Assembly (NCBI GenBank): GCA_947258465.1
Contig: CAMYIQ010000016.1
Location: 1-18,345 of the forward strand
Length of the DNA stretch: 18,345 nt
Reading direction: 5' to 3'
DNA from: an uncultured Erythrobacter sp.
Lineage (GTDB): Bacteria > Pseudomonadota > Alphaproteobacteria > Sphingomonadales > Sphingomonadaceae
The translations under genes and the position numbers were made by a program. A model generated the notes under the pieces. The model had not been told where the DNA came from and did no database searches. It saw only the letters and a list, made by a program, of their open reading frames with translations. This document shows positions 6,247 through 14,433 of this stretch, piece after piece. Positions within the stretch are counted from its first letter, which is position 1, and each line of letters begins with the position of its first letter.

Positions 6247-6275
6247 TTGGGATGCGGCGCCTAAGCGGCTAGAGG
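6247..6275 (+). promoter_or_regulatory. Probable promoter of pheS-pheT
   Basis: TTGGGA (6247-6252) and TAGAGG (6270-6275) are 17 bases apart, with GCGCG immediately after. The -10 segment GCTAGAGGGCGCG closely matches that of rpmI (GCTAGATGCGCG). The leader would be about 30 bases, too short for a peptide-based attenuator of the pheM kind. The 200 bases upstream, back to the end of the second regulator, show no gene, terminator or repeat that I can support. Confidence 0.5.
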
Positions 6276-6314
6276 GCGCGAGCACGTAATTCCGACATTT
6301 CCAAGCCAGACAGA

Positions 6315-7421
6315 ATGACCGACCTAGATCAACTCAAGACCGATGCGCTGACGCGGATCGAAAATGCTCCCGATGCTGCGGCCCTCGAAGCGCTGCGGAT
6401 CGAATTCCTCGGCAAGCAGGGCTCAATCTCCGGGCTGATGAAAACGCTCGGCAAGATGACTCCGGAGGAGCGGCAGGTACAGGGACCACTGCTGAACGGA
6501 CTGCGGACCGAAACCGCCGACGCCATCGCGGTGCGCAAGACCATGCTGGAGGACGCGGAGCTCGACGCGCGGCTCGCGACGGAAATCCTCGACCTCACGC
6601 TGCCTGCGCCCGAAGCGCCGAAAGGGTCGGTCCATCCGGTCAGCCAGGTGATGGATGAACTGGCGGAAATCTTCGCCGACCTCGGTTTCTCGGTCGCGAC
6701 CGGTCCCGAGATCGAGGATGAGTGGCACAATTTCACCGCGCTCAACATGGCCGAGACGCATCCTGCCCGGGCGATGCACGATACGTTCTATTTCGGCGAC
6801 AACCACCGCGACGCGGACGGGAATCGCATGCTGCTCCGCACGCATACCTCGCCAGTGCAAATCCGCTCGATGGTCGAAAACGGCGCGCCGATCCGCCTTA
6901 TCGCGCCGGGCCGCGTCTATCGCAGCGATAGCGACGCAACGCACACACCGATGTTCCATCAGGTCGAGGGCCTGGTAATCGACAAGGCCATTCACCTCGG
7001 TCATCTCAAATGGACGCTCGAAACCTTCCTGAAGGCTTTTTTCGAGCGCGACGACATCGTGCTTCGCCTGCGCCCCTCCTACTTCCCCTTCACCGAACCT
7101 TCGGTCGAGGTCGATGTCGGCTGGCAGGACGTGAAGGGTCGCCGGGTTCTGGGCGGTGACGGCGATGCACCGGGTCACGGCTGGATGGAATTGCTCGGCA
7201 GCGGCATGGTCAATACCCGCGTGATCGAGTTCGCGGGGCTGGACCCCGACGAATGGCAAGGCTTCGCCTTCGGCGTGGGCGTCGACCGCCTCGCCATGCT
7301 CAAATACGGGATGGATGATTTGCGCGCCTTTTTCGACGGCGACCAGCGCTGGCTCGACCATTACGGCTTCTCGCCCTTCGATCAGCCGACCCTTTCCGCC
7401 GGCGTGGGAGCGAAAGCATGA
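6315..7421 (+). CDS. pheS: Phenylalanine--tRNA ligase alpha subunit
   Basis: PheS is the catalytic subunit of the (alpha-beta)2 enzyme that charges tRNA-Phe in the cytosol. The first 90 or so residues form the N-terminal coiled-coil arm that binds tRNA (for example FLGKQGSISGLMKTLGKM). The class II catalytic core follows: HPARAMHDTFYF from about residue 148, motif 2 with GRVYRSDSDATHTPMFHQ from residue 199, and motif 3 GFAFGVGVDRLAML from about residue 316. At 368 residues it is longer than the 327-residue E. coli protein, partly through a longer segment around HRDADGNRMLL and a C-terminal tail after HYGF. The ATG at 6315 has only a weak ribosome binding site. Its stop overlaps the pheT start by four bases (ATGA), so the two subunits are translationally coupled. 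Confidence 0.97.
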   Translation: MTDLDQLKTDALTRIENAPDAAALEALRIEFLGKQGSISGLMKTLGKMTPEERQVQGPLLNGLRTETADAIAVRKTMLEDAELDARLATEILDLTLPAPEAPKGSVHPVSQVMDELAEIFADLGFSVATGPEIEDEWHNFTALNMAETHPARAMHDTFYFGDNHRDADGNRMLLRTHTSPVQIRSMVENGAPIRLIAPGRVYRSDSDATHTPMFHQVEGLVIDKAIHLGHLKWTLETFLKAFFERDDIVLRLRPSYFPFTEPSVEVDVGWQDVKGRRVLGGDGDAPGHGWMELLGSGMVNTRVIEFAGLDPDEWQGFAFGVGVDRLAMLKYGMDDLRAFFDGDQRWLDHYGFSPFDQPTLSAGVGAKA

Positions 7422-9811
7422 AGTTCTCGCTCGAATGGCTCAGGCATTTCCTCGACACCGACGCTTCGGTGGCGGACATTGCTGCTGCGCTGAACCGGAT
7501 CGGCCACGAGGTCGAGGGTATCGAGGATCCGGCCGACAAGCTGGCCGGCTTTCGCGTGGCCAAGGTGCTGACGGCGGCCAAGCATCCCGACGCCGACAAG
7601 CTGCAGGTGTTGACCGTCGACACGGGCGAGGGCGATCCGCTGCAGGTCGTCTGCGGTGCGCCCAATGCGCGCGCGGGCATGAAGGGCGTGCTCGGCCTGC
7701 CCGGCGCGGTGGTTCCGGCCAATGGCATGGAACTGCGCAAGAGCGCGATCCGCGGCGTCGAATCGAACGGCATGATGTGTTCGGTGCGCGAGCTCGAACT
7801 GGGCGAAGAGCATGACGGCATTATCGAATTGCCCGAGGATGCGCCGGTCGGCCAGACCTTTGCCGAATATCACGAAGCATCGCCGGTCTTCGACGTGGCG
7901 ATCACGCCCAACCGCCCGGACTGCATGGGCGTTCAGGGCATTGCCCGCGATCTCGCTGCGGCGGGTCTCGGCACATTCAAGCCGGTCGAAGCGTCGGACA
8001 TCGAGGCGCGCGATCCGTGCCCGGTGGAAATCCGCACGGACGATCCGGAAGGGTGCCCGGCATTCTACGGCCGCGTCATTCGCGGCGTCGACAATACGAG
8101 GCCGTCGCCCGGATGGATGCAGCGCCGCTTGATCGCGGCAGGCCAGCGACCGATTTCGGCGCTGGTCGATGCGACCAACTATCTGATGTTGGCCTTCGGT
8201 CGCCCGGCGCATGTCTATGACCTGGCGAAGCTTTCGGGCGCGGTCGTCGCGCGCCGCGCCGGTAATGGTGAAACGGTCGAGGCGCTGAACGAGAAGACCT
8301 ACACGCTCGACGAGACGATGACCGTGATCGCCGACGACAAGGGCGTGCACGATATTGCCGGGATCATGGGCGGCGAACATTCGGGAGCGAGCGAAGCGAC
8401 GACCGATGTCCTCCTCGAAATCGCCTATTTCGATCCCGAGCGAATCGGTGTGACGGGCCGCAAGCTCGGCCTCGCTTCGGATGCGCGCACGCGCTTCGAG
8501 CGCGGTGTGGATCCGGAATTCCTCGACGATGGGCTTGCGATCCTGACCAGTCTTATCACTGAGACCTGCGGCGGCGAGCCGACCGAGGTCGTCCGCGCCG
8601 GTACGCCGCCGACAGACGCACGCGCGGTCGAGTTCGACCCCGATCTGACCGAGCGTCTTGGCGGTCTGGCTGTTCCCCATGACGAGCAGCGCGCCATCCT
8701 CACCTCGCTGGATTTCGCAGTGGGCGACGACTGGACGGTCGCCTGTCCGCCGCGCCGCCACGATATCGAGGGCCCGGCCGATCTGGTCGAGGAAGTGGTG
8801 CGTATCCACGGCATCGACGAGGTCGAAAGCGAGCCGCTTCCACGTCGTCCTGGTGTCGCGCTGCCAACCGCAACCCCGTTGCAGCAAGCCGAGCGCAAGC
8901 TGCGCCGCGCTGCCGCTGCACGCGGATTGAACGAAGCGATCACCTGGTCCTTCCTGCCCACATCCGAAGCCGAGCATTTTGCGGATAGTGCGCAGCTCTG
9001 GGTGCTCGACAACCCGATCAGCGAAGACATGAAGGCGATGCGCCCCTCGCTCATCCCCGGCCTGCTTTCCGCGGCAAAGCGCAATGCCGATCGCGGGGCG
9101 GACAGTACCCGCCTGTTCGAGATCGGACGGCGTTATTTCCACGGATCTGGCGGGGCGAGCGACGAAAAGCCGACGCTCGGCGTCGTGCTTGCGGGCGACA
9201 AGATGCCGCGCGGCTGGTCGACAGGTAAAGCCAAGAGCTTCGACGCCTACGATGCCAAGGCCGAGGCTCTGGCGCTGCTCGAAGCCGCTGGTGCGCCTGT
9301 CGGTAATCTCATGGTTATGGGCGAGGCGGGCGACCAGTTCCATCCGGGACAGTCGGCCACTTTGCGGCTCGGCCCCAAAAATGTGCTCGCCCGCTTCGGC
9401 GCGCTGCATCCCAAAACGCTGAAAATCTTCGACATCGACGGGCCGGTGATGGCGGTCGAGCTATTTCTCGATGCGGTTCCGCCGAAAAAGCGCGGTGGAA
9501 GCTTCGCGCGGGCAGCCTACGCGCCGCCCGCCTTGCAGGCGCTGCATCGCGATTTCGCCTTCCTCGTTCCGGTAGACCTCCCCGCCGCCGACCTGGTGCG
9601 TGCGGTGAAGGGCGCGGACAAGCAAACCATCGTTTCGGCGCGTGTATTCGATGTCTTTGCCGGACAGGGCGTGCCCGAGGGCAAGAAGTCGGTTGCGGTC
9701 GAGATCGTGCTGCAACCCGGCGAGAAGAGCTTCACCGATGCGGAGATCAAGGCGATCTCGGACAAGGTCGTCGCCGCCGCAGCCAAGCAAGGCGCGGAGC
9801 TGCGCGGATGA
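7418..9811 (+). CDS. pheT: Phenylalanine--tRNA ligase beta subunit
   Basis: PheT, 797 residues and thus of normal length, partners PheS. In order it shows the N-terminal segment, the EMAPII-like tRNA-binding domain (about 39-150, with AAKHPDADKLQVLTVD and VVCGAPNA), the B3/4 editing domain that clears mischarged Tyr-tRNA (about 205-375, with RPSPGWMQRRL, LVDATNYLM and GIMGGEHSG), the B5 domain (about 400-470), the inactive synthetase-like core (PLQQAERKLRRAAAARG), and the C-terminal anticodon-binding FDX-ACB domain (about 700-797, LHRDFAFLVP to the end). The start overlaps the pheS stop and the stop overlaps the next gene's ATG, both by ATGA, so three genes are coupled. Domain borders are estimates from the translation. 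Confidence 0.97.
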   Translation: MKFSLEWLRHFLDTDASVADIAAALNRIGHEVEGIEDPADKLAGFRVAKVLTAAKHPDADKLQVLTVDTGEGDPLQVVCGAPNARAGMKGVLGLPGAVVPANGMELRKSAIRGVESNGMMCSVRELELGEEHDGIIELPEDAPVGQTFAEYHEASPVFDVAITPNRPDCMGVQGIARDLAAAGLGTFKPVEASDIEARDPCPVEIRTDDPEGCPAFYGRVIRGVDNTRPSPGWMQRRLIAAGQRPISALVDATNYLMLAFGRPAHVYDLAKLSGAVVARRAGNGETVEALNEKTYTLDETMTVIADDKGVHDIAGIMGGEHSGASEATTDVLLEIAYFDPERIGVTGRKLGLASDARTRFERGVDPEFLDDGLAILTSLITETCGGEPTEVVRAGTPPTDARAVEFDPDLTERLGGLAVPHDEQRAILTSLDFAVGDDWTVACPPRRHDIEGPADLVEEVVRIHGIDEVESEPLPRRPGVALPTATPLQQAERKLRRAAAARGLNEAITWSFLPTSEAEHFADSAQLWVLDNPISEDMKAMRPSLIPGLLSAAKRNADRGADSTRLFEIGRRYFHGSGGASDEKPTLGVVLAGDKMPRGWSTGKAKSFDAYDAKAEALALLEAAGAPVGNLMVMGEAGDQFHPGQSATLRLGPKNVLARFGALHPKTLKIFDIDGPVMAVELFLDAVPPKKRGGSFARAAYAPPALQALHRDFAFLVPVDLPAADLVRAVKGADKQTIVSARVFDVFAGQGVPEGKKSVAVEIVLQPGEKSFTDAEIKAISDKVVAAAAKQGAELRG

Positions 9812-10557
9812 AGACGGCACTCGTAACCGGAGCCACCGCGGGAATTGGCGAAGCAACGGTTCGCACATTGATCGCCAGTGGCTGGCGCTGCGTCGCGACG
9901 GGGCGGCGCAAGGAACGGCTCGACGCGCTGGTTGACGAACTCGGCGCGGACAAGGTCCATGCCGCCTGTTTCGACGTGCGCGATACCGAGGCGATGGACG
10001 CGGCGATTGCGGCATTGCCCGAAGAGTTCGCGGGCATCGACCTGTTGGTGAATAATGCCGGCCTAGCCCAGGGCTTGTCGCCTGCGCAGGAAGCGGACCT
10101 GGCGGACTGGCAAACCATGATAGACACCAACGTAACGGCCATGGTGGTGCTGACGCGCAAGCTGTTGCCCACCCTGATCGAACGCAAGGGCGCGATCATT
10201 GCCATCGGCTCGGTCGCGGGCAGCTACATCTATCCGGGCGGCAACGTCTATGCAGGCTCCAAGGCCTTTGCGAACCACTTCACGCTGGCCCTGCGCGCCG
10301 ACCTTCACGGCACCGGCGTTCGGGTGACCAGCATCGAGCCGGGCATGGTAGAGACCGAATTCACGCTGGTGCGGACCGGCAGCCAGAATGCAAGCGACGA
10401 TCTCTATCGCGGCGCCGATCCAATGACCGGTCAGGACATTGCCGACACCATAAAGTGGATCGCCGAACTGCCCCCGCACCTCAATATAAACCGCATCGAA
10501 CTGATGCCGGTAAGCCAGGACTTCGCGGGCTTCCGCGTCGCGCGCGAACACCATTAA
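9808..10557 (+). CDS. ydfG: YdfG-type short-chain dehydrogenase (3-hydroxy acid dehydrogenase)
   Basis: This 249-residue SDR closely follows E. coli YdfG, an NADP-dependent oxidoreductase that oxidises serine, allo-threonine and 3-hydroxy acids and reduces malonic semialdehyde. Visible features are TGATAGIG (residues 7-14), NNAG (82-85), S135 in GSVAG, and Y148 and K152 in VYAGSK. YdfG-like segments include ATGRRKERL, DWQTMIDTN, GGNVYAGSKAF, LRADLHGTGVRVTSIEPG and, at the end, LPPHLNINRIELMPVSQDFAG. The ATG overlaps the pheT stop (ATGA), so its expression is tied to pheST. The link between an amino acid-type dehydrogenase and phenylalanyl-tRNA synthetase may be only transcriptional convenience. 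The substrate is inferred from similarity remembered, not tested. Confidence 0.85.
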   Translation: MKTALVTGATAGIGEATVRTLIASGWRCVATGRRKERLDALVDELGADKVHAACFDVRDTEAMDAAIAALPEEFAGIDLLVNNAGLAQGLSPAQEADLADWQTMIDTNVTAMVVLTRKLLPTLIERKGAIIAIGSVAGSYIYPGGNVYAGSKAFANHFTLALRADLHGTGVRVTSIEPGMVETEFTLVRTGSQNASDDLYRGADPMTGQDIADTIKWIAELPPHLNINRIELMPVSQDFAGFRVAREHH

Positions 10558-10574
10558 CCCATCAACGCTCGCCT

Positions 10575-10643
10575 CCGTTCGTGTCGAGCGAAGTCGAGAC
10601 ACGGATGGCCTGAACGCATCTCGACTTCGCTCGATGCGAACGG
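10575..10643. repeat. Long imperfect-loop inverted repeat of the dispersed intergenic type
   Basis: The left arm 10575-10599 and right arm 10619-10643 pair over 25 positions. The inner 16 bases, TCGAGCGAAGTCGAGA and TCTCGACTTCGCTCGA, are perfect; the outer CCGTTCG/CGAACGG is also perfect; between them are two G-T wobble positions. The 19-base centre contains GGCCTGAACGCA. The left arm can also fold on itself (GTGTC with GACAC). From memory, elements with this core are scattered between genes in many sphingomonad and Erythrobacter genomes, like REP elements. It fills most of the gap between ydfG and prfC and its end touches the purine-rich leader of prfC. There is no T tract, so it is not a standard terminator. 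Confidence 0.75.
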
Positions 10644-10662
10644 GAGGGTAGGAAAAGAGACC

Positions 10663-12183
10663 ATGTCAGACCGCCGCACATTCGCGATCATCTCGCACCC
10701 CGACGCGGGTAAAACGACGCTCACCGAAAAGCTGCTGCTGACCGGCGGCGCGATCCATCTTGCGGGCGAGGTCAAGGCGCGCGGGCAGGCAAGGCGCGCG
10801 CGCTCTGACTGGATGAAGATCGAGCAGCAGCGCGGCATTTCGGTGACGTCGAGTGTGATGACCTTCGAGCGCGAGGGTATCACCTTCAACCTGCTCGACA
10901 CGCCGGGGCACGAGGACTTTTCCGAAGACACCTATCGCACGCTGACGGCGGTCGATTCCGCCATCATGGTGATCGACGCGGCCAAGGGTATCGAGCCGCA
11001 GACGCGCAAACTGTTCGAAGTCTGCCGGTTGCGCAGCGTTCCGATCATCACTTTCGTCAACAAGGTCGACCGCGAAGGCCGCCCGGTCTTCGAATTGCTT
11101 GATGAGATCGCCGATATGCTGGCCCTCGACGTCAGCCCGCAGGCCTATCCGGTCGGTATGGGCGGAGAGTTCGAAGGCGTGCTCGACTTCGCCACCGGTT
11201 GCGTCGCGCGGCCCGAGGGGCCGAGTAAGGAGTTCAAAGGCACGCGCGACTGCGATCCGCAAATCCCCGAACGCTTTGCCGAGAACATCGAACTGGCGCA
11301 GATCGGCTATCCCGAATTCGACCTCGAAGCCTATCGGGGCGGCGATCTCACGCCGGTCTATTTCGGTTCGGCGCTCAAGAATTTCGGCGTCACCGAGCTG
11401 ATCGAAGCGATCGCGAAATATGCCCCGCCACCCCGGCCTCAGCCCGCGGGCGAGGAGCAGATTGCGCCGGACCATGGTGAAGTGACGGGCTTCATCTTCA
11501 AGGTCCAGGCGAACATGGACCCCAACCACCGCGACCGCATCGCCTTCATGCGGCAGGTTTCGGGCACCTTCAAACGCGGCATGAAGCTGACGCCGTCGGG
11601 CCTCGGCAAGCCGGTGGCGATCCATTCACCGATCCTGTTCTTCGCGCAGGACCGCGAGGTTGCGGACACCGCTGAGCCGGGCGACATCATCGGCATTCCC
11701 AACCACGGCACGCTGCGCGTAGGCGATACGCTGAGCGAGAAGAATGCGATCCGTTTTACCGGCCTGCCCAACTTCGCGCCCGAGATTCTGCGGCGCGTCG
11801 CGCTGGTCGATCCGACCAAGACCAAGCAACTGCGCAAGGCGCTCGACGACTTGAGCGAAGAGGGCGTGATTCAGGTCTTCTATCCCGAGATCGGCGGCCA
11901 GTGGATCATCGGGGTGGTCGGCCAGCTTCAGCTCGACGTGCTGATCAGCCGCCTGTCCGCCGAATACAAGGTGGAGGCCAAGCTCGAAGCATCGCCCTTC
12001 GCCACCGCCCGCTGGATCAAGGGCGACGATAAAGCGCTGAGCGAATTCGAGAAATTCAATCTGTCGAACCTTGCCAAGGATCGCGACGGCGATCTGGTGT
12101 TCATGGCCAAGAGCCCGTGGGACGTGAACTACCAGCAGGAAAAGAACCCCGACCTAACCTTCTCGGCGACGAAGGAGCGGTAG
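10663..12183 (+). CDS. prfC: Peptide chain release factor 3 (RF3)
   Basis: RF3 is a translational GTPase that removes RF1 or RF2 from the ribosome after peptide release. All G motifs are visible: P-loop HPDAGKTT (residues 12-19), RGISVTSS of switch I (from 57), DTPGHEDF (79-86) and NKVD (133-136). The sequence ARSDWMKIEQQRGIS distinguishes it from EF-G and LepA. Domain II follows (FIFKVQANMDPNHRDRIAFMRQVSGTFKRGMKL), then the RF3 C-terminal domain ending in QEKNPDLTFSATKER. At 506 residues it is slightly shorter than the 529 of E. coli, but both ends are intact. The ATG at 10663 has AGGA (10650-10653) upstream, next to the palindromic repeat. The hydrolase gene starts 37 bases after its stop. 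Confidence 0.96.
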   Translation: MSDRRTFAIISHPDAGKTTLTEKLLLTGGAIHLAGEVKARGQARRARSDWMKIEQQRGISVTSSVMTFEREGITFNLLDTPGHEDFSEDTYRTLTAVDSAIMVIDAAKGIEPQTRKLFEVCRLRSVPIITFVNKVDREGRPVFELLDEIADMLALDVSPQAYPVGMGGEFEGVLDFATGCVARPEGPSKEFKGTRDCDPQIPERFAENIELAQIGYPEFDLEAYRGGDLTPVYFGSALKNFGVTELIEAIAKYAPPPRPQPAGEEQIAPDHGEVTGFIFKVQANMDPNHRDRIAFMRQVSGTFKRGMKLTPSGLGKPVAIHSPILFFAQDREVADTAEPGDIIGIPNHGTLRVGDTLSEKNAIRFTGLPNFAPEILRRVALVDPTKTKQLRKALDDLSEEGVIQVFYPEIGGQWIIGVVGQLQLDVLISRLSAEYKVEAKLEASPFATARWIKGDDKALSEFEKFNLSNLAKDRDGDLVFMAKSPWDVNYQQEKNPDLTFSATKER

Positions 12184-12220
12184 GCTTGCGGCAGGCGCAT
12201 CAAGGCGGCATTGCAGCGCC

Positions 12221-13093
12221 ATGACGCTTCACGCCGGACCGACTTCGCAGACCTTCATTTCGCAGCGGCTCAGGCTGCACTATCTCGACTGGGGCAATCG
12301 CGGGAAGCCGCCGCTCGTGCTCGTCCATGGGGGGCGCGACCATGCGCGCAGTTGGGATTGGGTCGCCGAACAATTGCGCGACGATTGGCACGTGGTGGCG
12401 ATGGACCACCGCGGCCACGGCGACAGCGACTGGGTCAGCGACGGTAATTATTCCGCCAACGACATGGTCTATGACCTTGCGCAGCTGGTCCACCAGCTCG
12501 GTGTGGGGCCGGTGACGATCGTCAGCCATTCGATGGGCGGCAATGTTTCGCTGCGCTATGCCGGGACCTTCCCCGAAATGGTCACCAAGATCGTCGCGAT
12601 CGAAGGGCTCGGCCCCAGCCCCAAGCGGCAGGCGGAGATGCGTGCGAAGAGCTATCCCGAGCGGCTCAACGAATGGATCGGCAAGAAGCGCGCCGCTTCG
12701 GGCCGGATCCCGCGCAAATATGAGAGCATCGAATCCGCCTTCGCGCGGATGATCGAGGAAAACAGCTACCTCACCGAGAGCCAAGCGCGGCACCTCACCA
12801 TCCATGGGGTCAACCGCAATGAGGACGGCACGTATAGCTGGAAGTTCGATCCGCATCTCAATGTCTGGGCGGTGGAGGATATCGCCGACCAGTTCCTGCA
12901 CCAGACCTGGGCGGCGATTACGGCCCCCACGCTGCTGCTCTACGGCGCCGACAGTTGGGCTTCGAACCCGGAAGGCGACGGCCGGCTCGACCACTTCTCC
13001 AATGCCGAGGTGATCGAATTCGAGAATGCGGGTCACTGGCTGCATCACGACCAGTTCGACCGTTTCATGAAGACGGTCCGGGATTTCCTCTGA
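12221..13093 (+). CDS. Alpha/beta-fold hydrolase
   Basis: This 290-residue cytosolic protein has the classical alpha/beta hydrolase arrangement: an oxyanion HGG in LVLVHGGRDHARSW, nucleophile S104 in SHSMGG, D244 in LYGADSW and H272 in NAGHWLHHD, which together make a plausible catalytic triad. DHRGHGDSD after the second strand is also typical. A lid region of about 80 charged residues lies between S104 and D244. The family contains esterases, epoxide hydrolases, haloalkane dehalogenases and C-C bond hydrolases; nothing I see decides the substrate. The ATG has no strong ribosome binding site. Its stop overlaps the next ATG by one base (TGATG), so it is coupled to the PNPOx-fold gene, and it may be transcribed from prfC. 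Confidence 0.88.
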   Translation: MTLHAGPTSQTFISQRLRLHYLDWGNRGKPPLVLVHGGRDHARSWDWVAEQLRDDWHVVAMDHRGHGDSDWVSDGNYSANDMVYDLAQLVHQLGVGPVTIVSHSMGGNVSLRYAGTFPEMVTKIVAIEGLGPSPKRQAEMRAKSYPERLNEWIGKKRAASGRIPRKYESIESAFARMIEENSYLTESQARHLTIHGVNRNEDGTYSWKFDPHLNVWAVEDIADQFLHQTWAAITAPTLLLYGADSWASNPEGDGRLDHFSNAEVIEFENAGHWLHHDQFDRFMKTVRDFL

Positions 13094-13650
13094 TGGCGGA
13101 ATTCTTCGACCGGCTTGCCGATGAACATATCGCTATGCTGGCAAAGCAGCCGGTCTTCTTCGTCGCCACCGCGGCGAAGGATGGACGGATCAATCTGAGC
13201 CCGAAGGGTTATGACACGTTCCGCGTGCTCGGACCGAACCGCGTAGCTTATCTGGATGTCGCCGGATCGGGGAATGAAACGCATGCCCATCTCACAGTGG
13301 ACGGGCGCATCACGATCATGGTTTGCAACTTCGAACAGCCCGCTCTTATCCTGCGGCTGTACGGGACGGGCGAACCGGTTTTGCCGCAGGATCGCGGTTG
13401 GGAAGAGCTAGCGGCGCATTTCAACCTGCTGCCTGGCACAAGGCAGATTTTCGATATCGCAGTGGAAAGCGTGCAGACCAGTTGTGGCTGGGGTGTACCG
13501 TTCATGCAATTCGAGCGGGAGCGGGATACGCTGGTCAAATATTATGCTGGGCGCGATCCGGAGGAATTCGTGGCCAGGCGGCGGTCACGCGGTCACAGTA
13601 TCGACGGCATACCGACCAGGCCGACCGACCGCTACTTTGCTGGCGATTGA
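13093..13650 (+). CDS. Pyridoxamine 5'-phosphate oxidase-family (PNPOx-fold) protein
   Basis: This 185-residue protein has the split-barrel flavin-binding fold of the putative PNPOx family. Typical segments are FFVATAAKDGRINLSPKGYD at the N-terminus, RVAYLDVAGSGNETHAHL, GRITIMVCNF, and near the C-terminus a QTSCGWGVPF motif with C131. Such proteins bind FMN or F420 and reduce various small molecules; it is not the vitamin B6 enzyme PdxH itself, which has a different C-terminus. The ATG overlaps the hydrolase stop by one base. The DNA frame is open further upstream but only inside the hydrolase gene. The next gene starts six bases after the stop, so it is the middle of a compact three-gene run. 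Confidence 0.85.
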   Translation: MAEFFDRLADEHIAMLAKQPVFFVATAAKDGRINLSPKGYDTFRVLGPNRVAYLDVAGSGNETHAHLTVDGRITIMVCNFEQPALILRLYGTGEPVLPQDRGWEELAAHFNLLPGTRQIFDIAVESVQTSCGWGVPFMQFERERDTLVKYYAGRDPEEFVARRRSRGHSIDGIPTRPTDRYFAGD

Positions 13651-13656
13651 CCGCGC

Positions 13657-14358
13657 GTGCGCCTGACTTTCGCCAGTTACAACATTCACAAGGCAGTCGG
13701 GCTGGACCGCAAGCGCGATCCCGAGCGCATCCTCAGCGTGCTGCACGAGATCGATGCCGACATCATCGCGCTGCAGGAAGCGGACCGCCGCATCGGCCAG
13801 CGCGCCAGTGTGCTGCCGCGCGCGGAAATCGACGATACCCATTGGCGCATCGTCGAAGTGGCCAAGCGACCGCGCAGCATTGGCTGGCATGGCAATGCGC
13901 TGCTGGTGCGGCGCGATATGGATATCCTGGAGGGTGAGGCGCTCGATCTGCCGACGCTCGAGCCGCGCGGTGCGGCCTGCGGCGAGCTGGTGGTCGAGGG
14001 GCATCGGCTGCGGGTGATCGGCACGCATCTCGACCTGTCGGGTCTGCGCCGCCGCGACCAGATCCGCTCGTTGCTCGAATTCTGCAAGGGCTGCAAACGC
14101 GACCTGCCGACCGTCATCATGGGCGATTTCAATCAGTGGGGAAGGCGCACCGGGGCCATGCGCGAATTCGCCGAAGGCTGGCATGTGATCACGCCCGGCC
14201 GGAGCTATCCCAGCCGTCAGCCAGTGGCCACGCTCGACCGGATCGTGGCCAGCAGCCACTGGGGCTGTGTCGAGGCGCAGGTCCATCACACCGGCCTGTC
14301 GGCGGTGGCATCGGACCACCTACCCGTAATTGCCACTCTCGATTTGAACAAAAAATAG
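13657..14358 (+). CDS. Endonuclease/exonuclease/phosphatase (EEP) family protein
   Basis: This 233-residue protein has the metal-dependent EEP fold shared by exonuclease III, DNase I and sphingomyelinase/phosphatidylinositol phosphatases. Signature residues are SYNIHK near the N-terminus, E41 in LQEAD, H and D in GTHLDL, D157 and N159 in GDFNQW, and D220-H221 in SDHLPV. It has no signal peptide. The substrate could be DNA, a phospholipid head group or another phosphodiester. The start is a GTG at 13657, six bases after the preceding stop, with no good ribosome binding site, which suggests coupling. In many alphaproteobacteria such a gene lies next to phospholipase D genes; no such partner is visible here. 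It is the last gene before the nitrogen-controlled glnK-amtB unit. Confidence 0.87.
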   Translation: MRLTFASYNIHKAVGLDRKRDPERILSVLHEIDADIIALQEADRRIGQRASVLPRAEIDDTHWRIVEVAKRPRSIGWHGNALLVRRDMDILEGEALDLPTLEPRGAACGELVVEGHRLRVIGTHLDLSGLRRRDQIRSLLEFCKGCKRDLPTVIMGDFNQWGRRTGAMREFAEGWHVITPGRSYPSRQPVATLDRIVASSHWGCVEAQVHHTGLSAVASDHLPVIATLDLNKK

Positions 14359-14366
14359 GCGACAGC

Positions 14367-14388
14367 CCAATTATTAGGCAATAATTGG
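14367..14388. promoter_or_regulatory. Perfect 9-bp inverted repeat upstream of the sigma-54 promoter
   Basis: CCAATTATT (14367-14375) and AATAATTGG (14380-14388) are perfect arms around AGGC. The site is centred about 80 bases before the predicted start of transcription, a suitable place for an activator of sigma-54 RNA polymerase. The right end reads TTGGTGC (14385-14391), matching one half of the NtrC site (consensus TGCACC...GGTGC); the left half does not match well. It also follows the EEP gene by only eight bases, but lacks a T tract. Confidence 0.45.
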
Positions 14389-14433
14389 TGCGATAGGCGC
14401 GCTTCTGAGGTTGAATCGTACCGAAAAGCGGTT

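Noticed and set aside
6055..6264. Small plus-strand open frame of 69 residues between the second regulator and pheS
   Set aside because: Composition is that of random GC-rich sequence (many R, S, A), there is no ribosome binding site, and its 3' end overlaps the pheS promoter.
6276..6314. A leader-peptide attenuator for pheST
   Set aside because: No short frame with a run of Phe codons and no terminator/antiterminator pair is visible in the short leader.
7382..9409. A 675-residue open reading frame on the minus strand, antisense to pheT
   Set aside because: pheT is intact and conserved on the plus strand; long antisense frames arise from GC-rich codon bias. The translation is rich in arginine, alanine, glutamate and histidine with no recognisable domain.
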